A stretch of DNA of 64,000 nt, taken from NCBI RefSeq assembly GCF_009725985.1, contig NZ_RCNR01000014.1, positions 42,497-106,496 of the forward strand, in the 5' to 3' direction. A program made the translations under genes and the position numbers. The notes beneath the pieces are model-generated. The model saw only the letters and a program-made list of their open reading frames with translations, had not been told where the DNA came from and did no database searches. This stretch comes from Zobellia amurskyensis. GTDB lineage: Bacteria; Bacteroidota; Bacteroidia; Flavobacteriales; Flavobacteriaceae. Position 1 is the stretch's first letter; every line of letters begins with the position of its first letter. Of the stretch, positions 55,714 to 64,000 are shown piece by piece.

Positions 55714-56934
55714 TTATTCTACCAGTTTTGTAACGACCTGTGTTTCGCTATGTAAGGTCTTGTGTAGCGGACATTTATCCGCAATTTGAAGAACACGTTG
55801 TTTCTGTTTTTCATCTAAGTTGGCGGTAAGTTTTATTTCCCTTGTAAAAGTGTCAATTTTCGCAGTATCCAGTTCACAGTCTTTGCAATCTACGGCGTGG
55901 CTTCGGCTATAGGAAGTATGCACCTCTATATTGTCTATTTGCCAGCCTTTTCTCTTGGCGTACATCTGAACGGTCATTGCTGTACAAGCCGATAGACCGG
56001 CAGAAACCAACTCGTAGGGAGAAGGCCCAAAATCATTACCACCTACATCAACAGGCTCATCGGCCAACATAAAATGATTACCCGCTTTCATTTGAGTGGA
56101 AAAACCATCTTCACTATCTAAACTGGCCACTACCTGATGTTTTGTTTTAGGTTCTTCTGATTGTTGGGAGTCAATAATTAAATATCTTTTGGCCCACCCG
56201 GAGATAACCTCGCCAGCGTAAAAAGAATCTTTTTTGTCTGATAATAAATGGTCTGCTCCATCTAAAGAAATAAAACTTTTTGGGTGTCGTGCAGCAACAT
56301 ATATTTCTTCTGCATTTTTGATTTCTACGGTATTGTCCTGAGGTGAATGCAAGATTAATATGGGTTTACGGAGTTTGCCCAATGTTTGGGCAAGAGGCTT
56401 ATGTTGCAGGTCGTCTAAAAATTGTTTTTTTATGGTAAAGTCTCTACCACTAAGGTTTACAACCGCTTTTCCGGTTTCCTCAATTTCTGGAATTTCACTC
56501 TGCAATAGGTGTTCTATATGAACGGGACTAGAAGGCGCCCCTATGGTTGCTAAGGCATTTACGGAACCTATTCTGTCTGCAGCAAATATTACAGCTGCAC
56601 CTCCTAATGAATGGCCCACTAAAAGGGTAGGCGCTTTATGGTTTTTCTCTAAATAACTTGCGGCGGCAACAAGATCTTCAACATTGCCCGAAAAATTAGT
56701 ATCGGCAAAATCACCTTCACTTTCACCAAGACCGGTAAAATCAAAACGTAGAACTCCAAAACCATTTGCCGTTAGTGCTTTACTAATGTTGCGAACTGCA
56801 GTTAAATTCTTGCTACAAGTAAAACAATGAGCAAAAATGGCAAAATTGTGCGGATGCCGGTTTGCGGGTAATTCTAATCTGCCTACTAAATCTTGTCCGT
56901 CCTTATTTTTAAAGTTAACTTTCTGAAGGTTCAT
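55714..56934 (-). CDS. Alpha/beta hydrolase fused to an OsmC domain
   Basis: A 406-residue protein with two enzyme folds. The N-terminal part (1-255) is an alpha/beta hydrolase: FAHCFTCSKNLTAVRNISKAL, nucleophile Ser in VGHSLGGAA, LHSPQDNTVE and DGADHLLSD. The C-terminal part (about 270-406) is an OsmC/Ohr domain with SACTAMTVQMYAKRKGW and IADKCPLHKTL containing the two peroxidatic-type cysteines. The fusion is a recognised type in Bacteroidetes; the joint reaction is unknown, perhaps coupled ester cleavage and peroxide reduction. Confidence 0.9.
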   Translation of the reverse strand: MNLQKVNFKNKDGQDLVGRLELPANRHPHNFAIFAHCFTCSKNLTAVRNISKALTANGFGVLRFDFTGLGESEGDFADTNFSGNVEDLVAAASYLEKNHKAPTLLVGHSLGGAAVIFAADRIGSVNALATIGAPSSPVHIEHLLQSEIPEIEETGKAVVNLSGRDFTIKKQFLDDLQHKPLAQTLGKLRKPILILHSPQDNTVEIKNAEEIYVAARHPKSFISLDGADHLLSDKKDSFYAGEVISGWAKRYLIIDSQQSEEPKTKHQVVASLDSEDGFSTQMKAGNHFMLADEPVDVGGNDFGPSPYELVSAGLSACTAMTVQMYAKRKGWQIDNIEVHTSYSRSHAVDCKDCELDTAKIDTFTREIKLTANLDEKQKQRVLQIADKCPLHKTLHSETQVVTKLVE

Positions 56935-56972
56935 TTGTCCCGGTTTTGATTCAATGACAGTTGGAGTCGTAA

Positions 56973-57668
56973 TTAACTACCGCTGTCATTTTTATTGAAT
57001 ATACCTCTTAGGTCGGGATTATATGTGACTCCTATCTGTAATCTATCAAAATTTGCCGACGGAAAGTGATTTTTAAGGTAGCCGGCCTGTACACTAAGAT
57101 TGTTAGTTACGTTTACCCCAAGTGCGGCGTACAAGCGGTTTTGTCCAAAAACTTCGTCTTGAAGATTCAAGAAAATTTCGTCATAAAAATTCAAGAAAAA
57201 AGTCTTGGTCAGTGGTAGGGTTACTTGCAGTCTATATCTTGCTCTGTGCTGGGTATCTGTGGTTTCGCCAAAATCCAGGAAACGTTGTTCAAGCCTGTAG
57301 CGATGTTCAAATAAGAAATCACCCACCTTGTTTTTTAGGATAAGTTGCTCAAAAATACGGTGCTCTCTGGAATTGGTCTCGTCGGGAAACTCCTCAAAAG
57401 TCCCATCGGTGGTAATATAGCCGTAACCCATAGTGGCTATGGCATTTGGATTAATGTGATAGTTTAGACCTGTTCGTAATAAAAGCTGATTGAAGTTTTC
57501 GGCCTGTTCATAATAGCGTAGTTGGCCTTCGGTATGAATACTGAATTTTTCAGATACTCTATTAGTTCCAAAATACATATGCCAACTACCTAGGCTGTTC
57601 TCGCCAGTTTCTTGGGCATTGCTAAAAATTGAACATAGAAAAGTGAGACTTAATAAAATTCGCTTCAT
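56973..57668 (-). CDS. DUF2490 outer membrane-type protein
   Basis: A 231-residue exported protein with signal ending in CSIFSNAQ. The sequence is a run of amphipathic strands with the DUF2490 pattern: GSWHMYFGTNRVSEKFSIHTEGQLRYYE, FEHRYRLEQRFLD, FNFYDEIFLN, RLYAALGVNVTNNL. A small beta-barrel in the outer membrane is likely. Function unknown. Confidence 0.85.
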   Translation of the reverse strand: MKRILLSLTFLCSIFSNAQETGENSLGSWHMYFGTNRVSEKFSIHTEGQLRYYEQAENFNQLLLRTGLNYHINPNAIATMGYGYITTDGTFEEFPDETNSREHRIFEQLILKNKVGDFLFEHRYRLEQRFLDFGETTDTQHRARYRLQVTLPLTKTFFLNFYDEIFLNLQDEVFGQNRLYAALGVNVTNNLSVQAGYLKNHFPSANFDRLQIGVTYNPDLRGIFNKNDSGS

Positions 57669-57872
57669 TAAAATTTAGGGATTTAGTTTTCTTTGGAAAA
57701 CGTGTTGAGTGTTGGTAAAGCGATAAATATACCAAAAACTTTAAACCTCAATTCTTAAAAGGGTGTTAAGGGGAGGGTATAGTTGTTGAGGAAAAAACAA
57801 AGATTCTTATTTATCCATAGATAAAAATGCTTTTTCACCTCCACTTTAGTACATTATGTAAAGTGAGAGGAA

Positions 57873-57921
57873 CAAAAAAAATCCTACTTTCAGATGACTA
57901 TCAAACATTGAAAGCAGGACT
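57873..57921 (-). terminator. Terminator of the MbnP/MbnH-like operon
   Basis: On the minus strand the stem TCCTGCTTTCA/TGAAAGTAGGA (one mismatch) is followed by eight T, 17 bases after the last stop. Confidence 0.8.
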
Positions 57922-57938
57922 TTTAAGAAAAAGATAAA

Positions 57939-58958
57939 TTATAGATTAATATTCAAATAAACTGAAACCCGATTTCGCAGTTCCACTTTATCACTATTTA
58001 AGTTTTGTGAAATTGGAAGCATCCCGGTCAATCCTAAAGCATATCTATTGTAGCTGGCTTCTACACTTAATTTTCCCAGGAAAACATCCCCTTTGGTATC
58101 TGCCACATCAAAGCCTATTTCTTTATTGGTTCCATATATTTCTTCGGCAAGGCCAATAATTGGCGTTATGGCCATATCCGAAACATAATACGTTTTAAAG
58201 GCATTGATACCCAAATTCAATTGATTTCCGAATTGATAGTCTTTTGGATTTTTCGTTTTAATGGTGTAGTTGGCCATAGTGCTTATACCCCAATTTCTAT
58301 AGGTAAAGCCGTAATTAATGGCCAGAACATAGTCCCAACTACCATTACCTAATTGAAAACTGGGGTTCACGCTTCCCTCATTATTGTCTTTATCATATTT
58401 TCCAGTGGGCATTTTAATACCCCCACCTAATTGAAAGTAATGTTCAGGTTTAATGGAAACGATACTATCCGGTGTGGCTTTCAGTAAATTATAATACCCC
58501 AGGATACTAATATCTCCTATGCCGTTAATGTTCTGCTCCGTGTTATCCGGTAACACCCTGTTGTGGAATTGATAAGGTACAATGACATTCAGAATGGCTC
58601 TTTTAGTAATAGGTACATTTGCCCAAGCTTGTATGGTGTTGAAGTTTTCCTTAATCCAAGGAGAATCGGCAAAAATACCGTCTCTAGATCGATACTCCTG
58701 CCCAATATAACGTAGACCGATGAAGTTATTATTTAGTCCGGTGCCATAGCCCATACTCCCGCCGCTACTGCCACAACCACAGGTGTCACAAAAATCGAAA
58801 TATTCCCCATCATAGTGAATATGCGTAGTACATTCATTAGGGTTTGTATCTAGAGTATGGGTGTTATTATTACTATAAGAAAGGACCGTAAAGAAGCTAA
58901 CACATACACAGCTTAAAAACCGGTACAAGATTTTAGTATTCTGCAAATCGTTCATCAT
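57939..58958 (-). CDS. Outer-membrane-type protein with a CxxCxC metal-like motif, third gene of the MbnP/MbnH operon
   Basis: A 339-residue exported protein. After a signal-like segment (RFLSCVCVSFFTVL) comes a short Cys/His region, TTHIHYDGEYFDFCDTCGCG, with C57, C60 and C62 and His 46 and 48, then a Gly-rich GSSGGSMGYGTG and a strand-rich barrel-like body (GYYNLLKATPDS, LSVEASYNRYALGL, RVSVYLNINL). The Cys/His set could bind copper or a heme intermediate. Its start overlaps the diheme gene stop by 26 bases, so the two are coupled. Confidence 0.75.
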   Translation of the reverse strand: MMNDLQNTKILYRFLSCVCVSFFTVLSYSNNNTHTLDTNPNECTTHIHYDGEYFDFCDTCGCGSSGGSMGYGTGLNNNFIGLRYIGQEYRSRDGIFADSPWIKENFNTIQAWANVPITKRAILNVIVPYQFHNRVLPDNTEQNINGIGDISILGYYNLLKATPDSIVSIKPEHYFQLGGGIKMPTGKYDKDNNEGSVNPSFQLGNGSWDYVLAINYGFTYRNWGISTMANYTIKTKNPKDYQFGNQLNLGINAFKTYYVSDMAITPIIGLAEEIYGTNKEIGFDVADTKGDVFLGKLSVEASYNRYALGLTGMLPISQNLNSDKVELRNRVSVYLNINL

Positions 58959-59982
58959 TTATATAAGTTTCATCGGTTAGTGTGTTTAAAAAAGCCACTA
59001 ACACAGTTTTTTCATTGGCAGTAAGGGCTATGCCCAAAGTGCCGTCTTGTTTTAAAATAGGGTCTAGGGTAGGAGAGTCCGTAACAGACCCGCTGTAAAA
59101 ATCCAGTACCGCCTCTAAGGTGCCAAACCGCCCATCATGCATGTATGGTGCGGTAAGGGCTACATTTCTTAAACTGGGTACTTTAAATTTGTAGCGATCC
59201 GCGGCATCTCCACTAACTTCTTCACGACCTATATCATTAAGTGAAGGATTTGGAGGCAGACCGTTGTTTCTAAAAGCATCATCGCTAAAAAGGTCCGTAG
59301 CATGACAGGATGCACATTTATTTTGAAAAACGGATAATCCTTGCAACTCTTCCGATGTAAACGTTCCACTTTCTTCCTGTCGTACGTATGCATCGTATTT
59401 AGAATTGGATGAAACCATCATCACCATAAACTGAGCAAGTGCCTTTAGGAAATTTTCGTTGTTTACTTCTCCACCTTCAAAAGCAGAGGCAAACAATTGG
59501 TTGTACTCATCATCACTTTTGATTTTATTTATAACGTTGCTTACCGTTTCACCCATTTCTACTTCATTGGTAATGGGTATGATAGGAAACAGATCCAAAT
59601 GATTTGTGGCTCCGTCCCAAGCAAATTCTTTCATAAAAGCGGCATTCTGTATGGCAGGAGTGTTTCTAACACCTTCCAAATCATCTATACCATGACTAAA
59701 TTGATGACCATGGTGCGTAAAAGCAGTTCTTTGTTCATGACAAAAACCACATGATATAAATCCATTACTGGATAGGCGGCCATCATAAAAAAGTTTTTTT
59801 CCAAGCTCAAAGCCTATTTTGGTAGGCGGATTGGCCTCCAAGCTATATGTTGCCTCAGGAAAATTAGAGGGTACCAAAAACTCCAGTGGTTCATTAATGG
59901 CTTGGTACTCATCTTCATCGGAAGAGCTACAGGAACAAAAAAACAGCGATAGTAATCCTATGTATATAATTGCTTTAAGCAT
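58933..59982 (-). CDS. Diheme cytochrome c peroxidase-like protein (MauG/MbnH type), lipoprotein
   Basis: A 349-residue lipoprotein (signal LLSLFFCSC) with two CXXCH heme sites: C78-G-F-C81-H82 and C223-A-S-C226-H227. MKEFAWDGA, GVRNTPAIQNA and PSLRNVALTAPYMHDGRFGTLE are the cytochrome-peroxidase/MauG signatures. MbnH-type members work on a copper-binding MbnP partner, oxidising a Trp to kynurenine; the adjacent MbnP-like gene (74 bases upstream) makes that pairing likely here. Activity is inferred from family and neighbours. Confidence 0.88.
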   Translation of the reverse strand: MLKAIIYIGLLSLFFCSCSSSDEDEYQAINEPLEFLVPSNFPEATYSLEANPPTKIGFELGKKLFYDGRLSSNGFISCGFCHEQRTAFTHHGHQFSHGIDDLEGVRNTPAIQNAAFMKEFAWDGATNHLDLFPIIPITNEVEMGETVSNVINKIKSDDEYNQLFASAFEGGEVNNENFLKALAQFMVMMVSSNSKYDAYVRQEESGTFTSEELQGLSVFQNKCASCHATDLFSDDAFRNNGLPPNPSLNDIGREEVSGDAADRYKFKVPSLRNVALTAPYMHDGRFGTLEAVLDFYSGSVTDSPTLDPILKQDGTLGIALTANEKTVLVAFLNTLTDETYINDERFAEY

Positions 59983-59997
59983 TATTAATCTAATTAT

Positions 59998-60026
59998 GAC
60001 AACCGGCTTTAGTGAAGCCGGCTGTC
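59998..60026 (-). other. Intercistronic hairpin between mbnP- and mbnH-like genes
   Basis: A 12-bp stem with one mismatch (GACA-CCGGCTT with AAGCCGG-TGTC) and a five-base loop lies in the 74-base gap. It lacks a T run on either strand, so it is more likely an mRNA-processing or stability element that sets different levels for the two products. Confidence 0.55.
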
Positions 60027-60056
60027 AATTATTGTGGCTATAACAGCAATGTTTAA

Positions 60057-60857
60057 TTAGTGACCATTACCATTGTGAATATGGTCTACTACGAAAATTT
60101 CGGAAGTATTAACGGCAATCTGAGGAGATTTTTCAGCATCTACCATAATAACTTGCTTCTCGGTAAGTTCAATGCTATTAGTTCCGCCTACCAATATTTT
60201 TGAAGCATCAATTTTTAGGTGAATGTTAGAATCTATTCCGTCTCCAACAACAACGTTTTCAGGTAACGTAAGGGTTACTTCTTTGTAGTTGTCTAGACTT
60301 GACCCATGACTTCCCATGTGAATTTTAAATTCGGTAGCTTCGGTTATGGTTTCTGAGGTAAACGTACCTTCAAAGTTTAAGAATTTGTAACCGGCCTGCC
60401 AAGACCACATCATATTGTTCTCTTCGGCAAGGGTTAAGAAATCACCTTGGCCTTCTGCACCTTGTAAATATTTTTCTTGATCAACGCCAACTCCAAACTT
60501 TACAGTAGTGTATTCGCCGGCAGGGATGTCAGCAAGAGCAATTTGGTCTTCTTCTGTTTCTTGGTTGATGATGAAATAACTGTCGTCTTTCGCGTAGACA
60601 TATTCTTCCCCATCTTTATTGATAAAGCTAACGTTGCTTACAATGTAACTTAAACGGTTTACGGTAATAACTTCATCGTTGGCATTAGCTGCGTTGGCAG
60701 TTCCTAAGACAAGGTCGTTACCGTTATATCCATTGTCGAATTTTATGGATATTTCACCACTTCCGGTTAGGTTTTCCTCGCTGGTGTCATCATCGTTGGA
60801 ACAAGAGGTCATAAATAATGCGAATACAGCTGAAAGGGCTAATAAAGAATTTTTCAT
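60057..60857 (-). CDS. MbnP-like lipoprotein
   Basis: A 266-residue lipoprotein (signal MKNSLLALSAVFALFMTSC). The MbnP-like domain has FDNGYNGNDLVLG, VNRLSYIVSNVSFINKDG, and MMWSWQAGYKFLNFEGTF with W151 and W153, followed by KIHMGSHGSS and VDHIHNGNGH. The WxWQ-GYK segment is the family core. MbnP of methanotrophs is a copper-binding protein that MbnH modifies at a Trp. Here no methanobactin peptide gene is in view, so the role is probably copper handling or sensing in another context. Confidence 0.86.
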   Translation of the reverse strand: MKNSLLALSAVFALFMTSCSNDDDTSEENLTGSGEISIKFDNGYNGNDLVLGTANAANANDEVITVNRLSYIVSNVSFINKDGEEYVYAKDDSYFIINQETEEDQIALADIPAGEYTTVKFGVGVDQEKYLQGAEGQGDFLTLAEENNMMWSWQAGYKFLNFEGTFTSETITEATEFKIHMGSHGSSLDNYKEVTLTLPENVVVGDGIDSNIHLKIDASKILVGGTNSIELTEKQVIMVDAEKSPQIAVNTSEIFVVDHIHNGNGH

Positions 60858-61064
60858 TATTAAATATATTTTGTTGACTAGCTAACCTAGACAGTCTGTT
60901 TTTACTGTATACTAGGAAAACCAAATTCAATAGTTTTTGGAATTGTTGTTTACGAGACAGTTGTTCTAACCTTTATGGTCAAAACGTGTCTATTATAAAA
61001 AAGGGAAAGCATGCTCATGTCTATATTTGGACATAGATGGGCGCAGCTATCATTTAGAAGTAGA

Positions 61065-61442
61065 TTATACGAGTTCGGGAGGTTCGGATATATCTGAAAT
61101 TAAAAGAAGGGAAATTAAATTTGATTCAATCCTATAATTCCTGTTTAAAGGATTAAGTATATTGAATCCAAAATCTATGTATTGCAAAGATTGAATAAAG
61201 ACAACGGGTTGTATCTCTACTTTGGACTGTTTTTCTCCAAAAGGGTTTTTGCCGTTCTCTTCTGATTCTTTGGCAAGCTGCTTGGCAAGATAACATTTAC
61301 CGTCACAGTTCAGCATCGGTTTATCTTTATTCTCGCACAGTACGTTTTTAATATAGTCGTAGTTGGCAATATACTCCGCCACTGGCCAAAGTGGTTTGAC
61401 CATCATAATAAAAGCAACGAAAAGTACTACGTACTGCTTCAT
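61065..61442 (-). CDS. Small secreted protein with a CDGKC motif
   Basis: A 125-residue protein with an N-terminal hydrophobic signal or anchor (VVLFVAFIMMVKPLWPVAEYI), then VLCENKDKPMLNCDGKCYLAKQL with C36, C46 and C50, and a hydrophilic C-terminal half. I do not recognise a characterised family. It lies 207 bases upstream of the MbnP-like gene on the same strand, so it may be part of the same metal-related cluster; this is inferred from position and the Cys motif. Confidence 0.65.
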   Translation of the reverse strand: MKQYVVLFVAFIMMVKPLWPVAEYIANYDYIKNVLCENKDKPMLNCDGKCYLAKQLAKESEENGKNPFGEKQSKVEIQPVVFIQSLQYIDFGFNILNPLNRNYRIESNLISLLLISDISEPPELV

Positions 61443-61546
61443 GTTGCAAAAGTACTTTCTTTTTTATTTAAGCAAAATAGAATGCGCCCAAAAGTAAATT
61501 TTATGACGATTTTTAGAGCATGTGTAACTTCTGTTTAGAAATAAGA

Positions 61547-62140
61547 TTATTTTTTAATGAAAATACCAAAAAGCTCGCTGTCCGCTCTAGGAGGTACGGA
61601 ATTGTGGCATTCAGTAAAAGTTAAGGTTTCAAAATAAGGCTTCAGATGGTTAAGGTATTGTTTTTTAGTGCCTCCAAAAGGTCGTTTTTCCATATCTCCT
61701 GAAAGGGGAATGTTGAACCAAACTCCTACTAGTTTTCCTGAGGTTTTTAAAAGATTGGCCATTTGTTGAGCGTACAGGTTTCGGTTTACGTCAGTAGGCA
61801 CAAAAGAACAAAAAAACGTCTGTTCTAAGATAAGGTCATATTGTTTCTTATTTTCAAAAAAATTTTCAAGCAGCAACTGATTTTTAGGAAATTTAGGGTT
61901 TCGATCTTTAAATTTCTCCAAAGGAATTTCTGAAATATCCATTACATGAACATTTTTAAATTCCTTTTGCCATAGATATTCGGCCTCATATGCATTTCCT
62001 GCACCAGGTATTAAAATTGAAATGTTCTTATCTGTTAGCTGATCAATATATTCTTTAATTGGTGTTGAAGGATAGCCAATATCCCAACCGGTTCTATTTT
62101 CTTGATACTGTTCCGTCCAATACTTGCGTTCGTTGTTCAT
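61547..62140 (-). CDS. TPMT-family SAM-dependent methyltransferase
   Basis: A 197-residue methyltransferase of the thiopurine S-methyltransferase kind. The N-terminal YWTEQYQENRTGWDIGYPSTPI is typical, SAM motif I is LIPGAGNAYEAEYL near 43-56, and EQTFFCSFVP and PFGGTKKQY follow. It probably methylates sulfur, selenium or small-molecule substrates. Divergent from the last gene of the window. Confidence 0.88.
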   Translation of the reverse strand: MNNERKYWTEQYQENRTGWDIGYPSTPIKEYIDQLTDKNISILIPGAGNAYEAEYLWQKEFKNVHVMDISEIPLEKFKDRNPKFPKNQLLLENFFENKKQYDLILEQTFFCSFVPTDVNRNLYAQQMANLLKTSGKLVGVWFNIPLSGDMEKRPFGGTKKQYLNHLKPYFETLTFTECHNSVPPRADSELFGIFIKK

Positions 62141-62318
62141 CGATAATTAATTTATTGAAAGCATTTCAAATATTCAAGTTATGATAAAATCGTGGCCCAA
62201 CTATATTAATTTTTTCCCAAAATGATAATTCTAACCATACATTTTGGGCGATTAAATAGCGAATCATTACTTTTAAAACTTGTTTTAGAACTAACCAAAC
62301 ATTTCAAGTATATCATTT

Positions 62319-64000
62319 ATGAAAAAAACAGTATCCATTTTAGTCCTGATGGTAGGGCTAATCCTTGCCGGTTGTGGCGATGGTAATCAAAAAAGAGAGG
62401 GCAAACCTAAAGTCTTGGTTTTTTCCAAAACATCTGGCTGGCAGCACAAATCTATTCCTGCAGGTATTGCAGCTATTCAGAAATTGGGTGGTGAGCAAGG
62501 TTTTGAAGTTGATACCACAAAGAACTCCGAGCTTTTTAATGAGGATAATCTAAAGCAGTATTCCGCAATCATCTTTTTAAGTACCACATTAAATGTGTTG
62601 GATGCCCAACAAGAGGCCGCTTTTGAGCGTTACATTCAAGCGGGTGGTGGTTTTGTTGGTGTTCACGCAGCAGCAGATACGGAGTATGATTGGGGTTGGT
62701 ACACCAAACTAGTTGGCGCACAGTTTCGCAGTCATCCTAAAGGCACGCCAGAAGCCGACTTTATTGTTACCGATAAGAATTTTGGCGCGACAGAATTTTT
62801 TACGGATTCTATTTGGCATAGGAGTGATGAAATCTATAACTACAATAAATTGAACCCAGACGTTCACGTGGTCATGACCGTAGATGAGTCTACCTATGAA
62901 GGTGGAACCAATGGTGATTACCACCCGTTTGCATGGTATCATGAATTTGATGGAGGTAGAGCTTTCTACACAGGAGCGGGCCACACGGACGAGACTTTTT
63001 CGGAAGACCTTTTCTTAAAGCATTTATTGGGCGGTATTAACTATGCCATTGGAGAAAATAAGGTTTTGGATTACTCAAAAGCTACCACGCAGATTCCACC
63101 AGACGTTGACCGCTTTACTAAAAAGCAGTTGAGTGTAGGTGAATTTTTTGAGCCTACGGAAATGGCCGTATTACCTAATAATGATGTGCTAATTGCGCAG
63201 CGTCGTGGGCAAATTGCTTTATATAGTGATGCTACCAAGGAATTAAAGGAAATTGCGTCATTAGATGTATACTACAAAACTTTGAATACGCCAGGAGTTA
63301 ATGCAGAAGAAGGTTTAATGGGACTTCAAAAAGACCCTGATTTTGCTACCAACAACTGGATATACCTTTATTATGCCCCAACGGGAGATGAATGGGTAAA
63401 CCGTTTATCTCGCTTTAAGTATAAAGATGGTGTGTTAGACATGGATTCTGAGCAGGTTATATTGGATGTAGAATCACAACGTGAAATTTGCTGCCATACC
63501 GGAGGCTCAATTGCATTTGGTCCTGATAAATTGTTGTACCTATCAACAGGGGATAACTCAACTCCGTTTAACGAAAAAGGAGTAAAATACGTCAACAATG
63601 GGTACGCACCGCTAAATGACATTCCTGGTCATGAACAATATGATGCGCGTAGGTCTTCAGGAAACACCAATGACTTGAGAGGTAAAATTATCCGAATAAA
63701 AATAAATGAGGACGGTAGTTATGATATTCCTGAGGGCAACTTGTTCGCAGAAGGAACAGAGAAAACACGACCTGAGATTTATACTATGGGACATAGAAAC
63801 CCATACCGTATTTCAGTAGACCAAAAGAACAGCACCTTGTATTGGGGCGAAGTAGGACCGGATGCCCGTAAAGACGAGTTTGAAACACGTGGTCCTAAAG
63901 GTTATGATGAAATGAACCGTGCTACGGAAGCCGGTAATTTTGGTTGGCCATTATTTATTGGAGATAATAAACCGTATGTAGATTATGATTATGAGAATGG
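62319..64000 (+). CDS. ThuA domain fused to a PQQ-type sugar dehydrogenase, lipoprotein (cut by window)
   Basis: The visible part has about 560 residues from the ATG at 62319, open to the window edge. A lipoprotein signal (LILAGC) leads a ThuA-like domain at about 30-240 (VLVFSKTSGWQHKS, GGGFVGVHAAADTEYDW, FYTGAGHTDETFS), then a PQQ/sorbosone-type dehydrogenase blade domain from about 285 (NDVLIAQRRGQIALY, GLMGLQKDPDF, RGKIIRIKI, MGHRNPYRIS, WGEVGPDARKDEF). Such fusions are secreted sugar oxidases in Bacteroidetes. The C-terminal part is not visible. Confidence 0.88.
   Translation, partial: MKKTVSILVLMVGLILAGCGDGNQKREGKPKVLVFSKTSGWQHKSIPAGIAAIQKLGGEQGFEVDTTKNSELFNEDNLKQYSAIIFLSTTLNVLDAQQEAAFERYIQAGGGFVGVHAAADTEYDWGWYTKLVGAQFRSHPKGTPEADFIVTDKNFGATEFFTDSIWHRSDEIYNYNKLNPDVHVVMTVDESTYEGGTNGDYHPFAWYHEFDGGRAFYTGAGHTDETFSEDLFLKHLLGGINYAIGENKVLDYSKATTQIPPDVDRFTKKQLSVGEFFEPTEMAVLPNNDVLIAQRRGQIALYSDATKELKEIASLDVYYKTLNTPGVNAEEGLMGLQKDPDFATNNWIYLYYAPTGDEWVNRLSRFKYKDGVLDMDSEQVILDVESQREICCHTGGSIAFGPDKLLYLSTGDNSTPFNEKGVKYVNNGYAPLNDIPGHEQYDARRSSGNTNDLRGKIIRIKINEDGSYDIPEGNLFAEGTEKTRPEIYTMGHRNPYRISVDQKNSTLYWGEVGPDARKDEFETRGPKGYDEMNRATEAGNFGWPLFIGDNKPYVDYDYEN

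Noticed and set aside
60886..60916. CCTAG...CTAGG dyad upstream of the MbnP-like gene as a copper-regulator operator
   Set aside because: Interrupted arms and no second copy seen; not enough to name a site.
61447..61454. TACTTTTG as -7 box of the CDGKC gene
   Set aside because: It lies only four bases before the start codon, which would require a leaderless transcript.
1..64000. CRISPR arrays, tRNA/rRNA genes, insertion sequences or prophage
   Set aside because: No regularly spaced repeats, no tRNA-like cloverleaf, no rRNA segment and no transposase or phage gene was seen; the intergenic gaps are too small to hide rRNA genes.

Overview
The window reads as a chromosomal segment of a marine-type member of the Flavobacteriaceae (Bacteroidetes); genus is not resolved, but the gene content fits the Zobellia/Maribacter/Arenibacter group. 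The case rests on a SusC/SusD pair, lipoproteins with Bacteroidetes-type signals, start codons preceded by A-rich sequence instead of Shine-Dalgarno motifs, several TAnnTTTG -7 boxes (one with a TTG at the right spacing), low GC, and many flavobacterial families (2TM domain, PspC/GIN with PadR, DUF4331, LETM1-related, MbnP-like, alpha/beta hydrolase-OsmC fusion). I see no rRNA, tRNA, insertion sequence, prophage or CRISPR array.

Layout. 1-9.97 kb is a carbohydrate-uptake region: SusD (cut by the window edge), a SusC broken by a single-base frameshift, an MFS sugar permease divergent from a Tat-exported Gfo/Idh/MocA oxidoreductase, a lipoprotein formylglycine-generating-enzyme homologue, and galactokinase. 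10-13.7 kb has a universal stress protein between two LytTR regulators (one lacking the phosphorylatable Asp) and thioredoxin reductase. 13.8-21.6 kb holds twin secreted 15-kDa proteins, a dipeptide epimerase/PLP-enzyme pair, the PadR-PspC-GIN membrane-stress set and a DUF4870/DUF4440 pair. 21.7-35.4 kb is mostly housekeeping and stress functions: DUF4442, AIM24-like, DUF2461, CheY-like, Nudix, PBP4, OxyR divergent from Dps, TfoX-like, SDR, PaiB-like, alpha/beta hydrolase, secreted EEP phosphatase, RhlE helicase and a COG2509 flavoprotein. 35.5-38.4 kb is MetE divergent from an Lrp/AsnC regulator. 38.5-41.5 kb is a LytS/LytR-type operon with three 2TM domains.

41.6-52.6 kb contains a LETM1-related protein, a DUF4331 family split over two exported proteins, a TPR lipoprotein, two tiny membrane ORFs, an MMPL/RND exporter, a BamA/TamA-type barrel, DUF547, a TIGR04283-type glycosyltransferase and a double VOC protein. 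52.7-57.7 kb holds an ECF sigma/anti-sigma pair, Cu/Zn superoxide dismutase, YceI, the hydrolase-OsmC fusion and DUF2490. 57.9-61.4 kb is the most notable part: MbnP-like lipoprotein, MbnH/MauG-type diheme protein, and an outer-membrane-type beta-barrel protein with a CxxCxC motif, preceded by a small secreted protein with a CDGKC motif. This looks like a copper-related redox system without methanobactin genes. The window ends in a TPMT-type methyltransferase and a ThuA/sugar-dehydrogenase lipoprotein cut by the edge.

Functional assignments come from motifs, lengths and neighbours read by eye; no database search was run.
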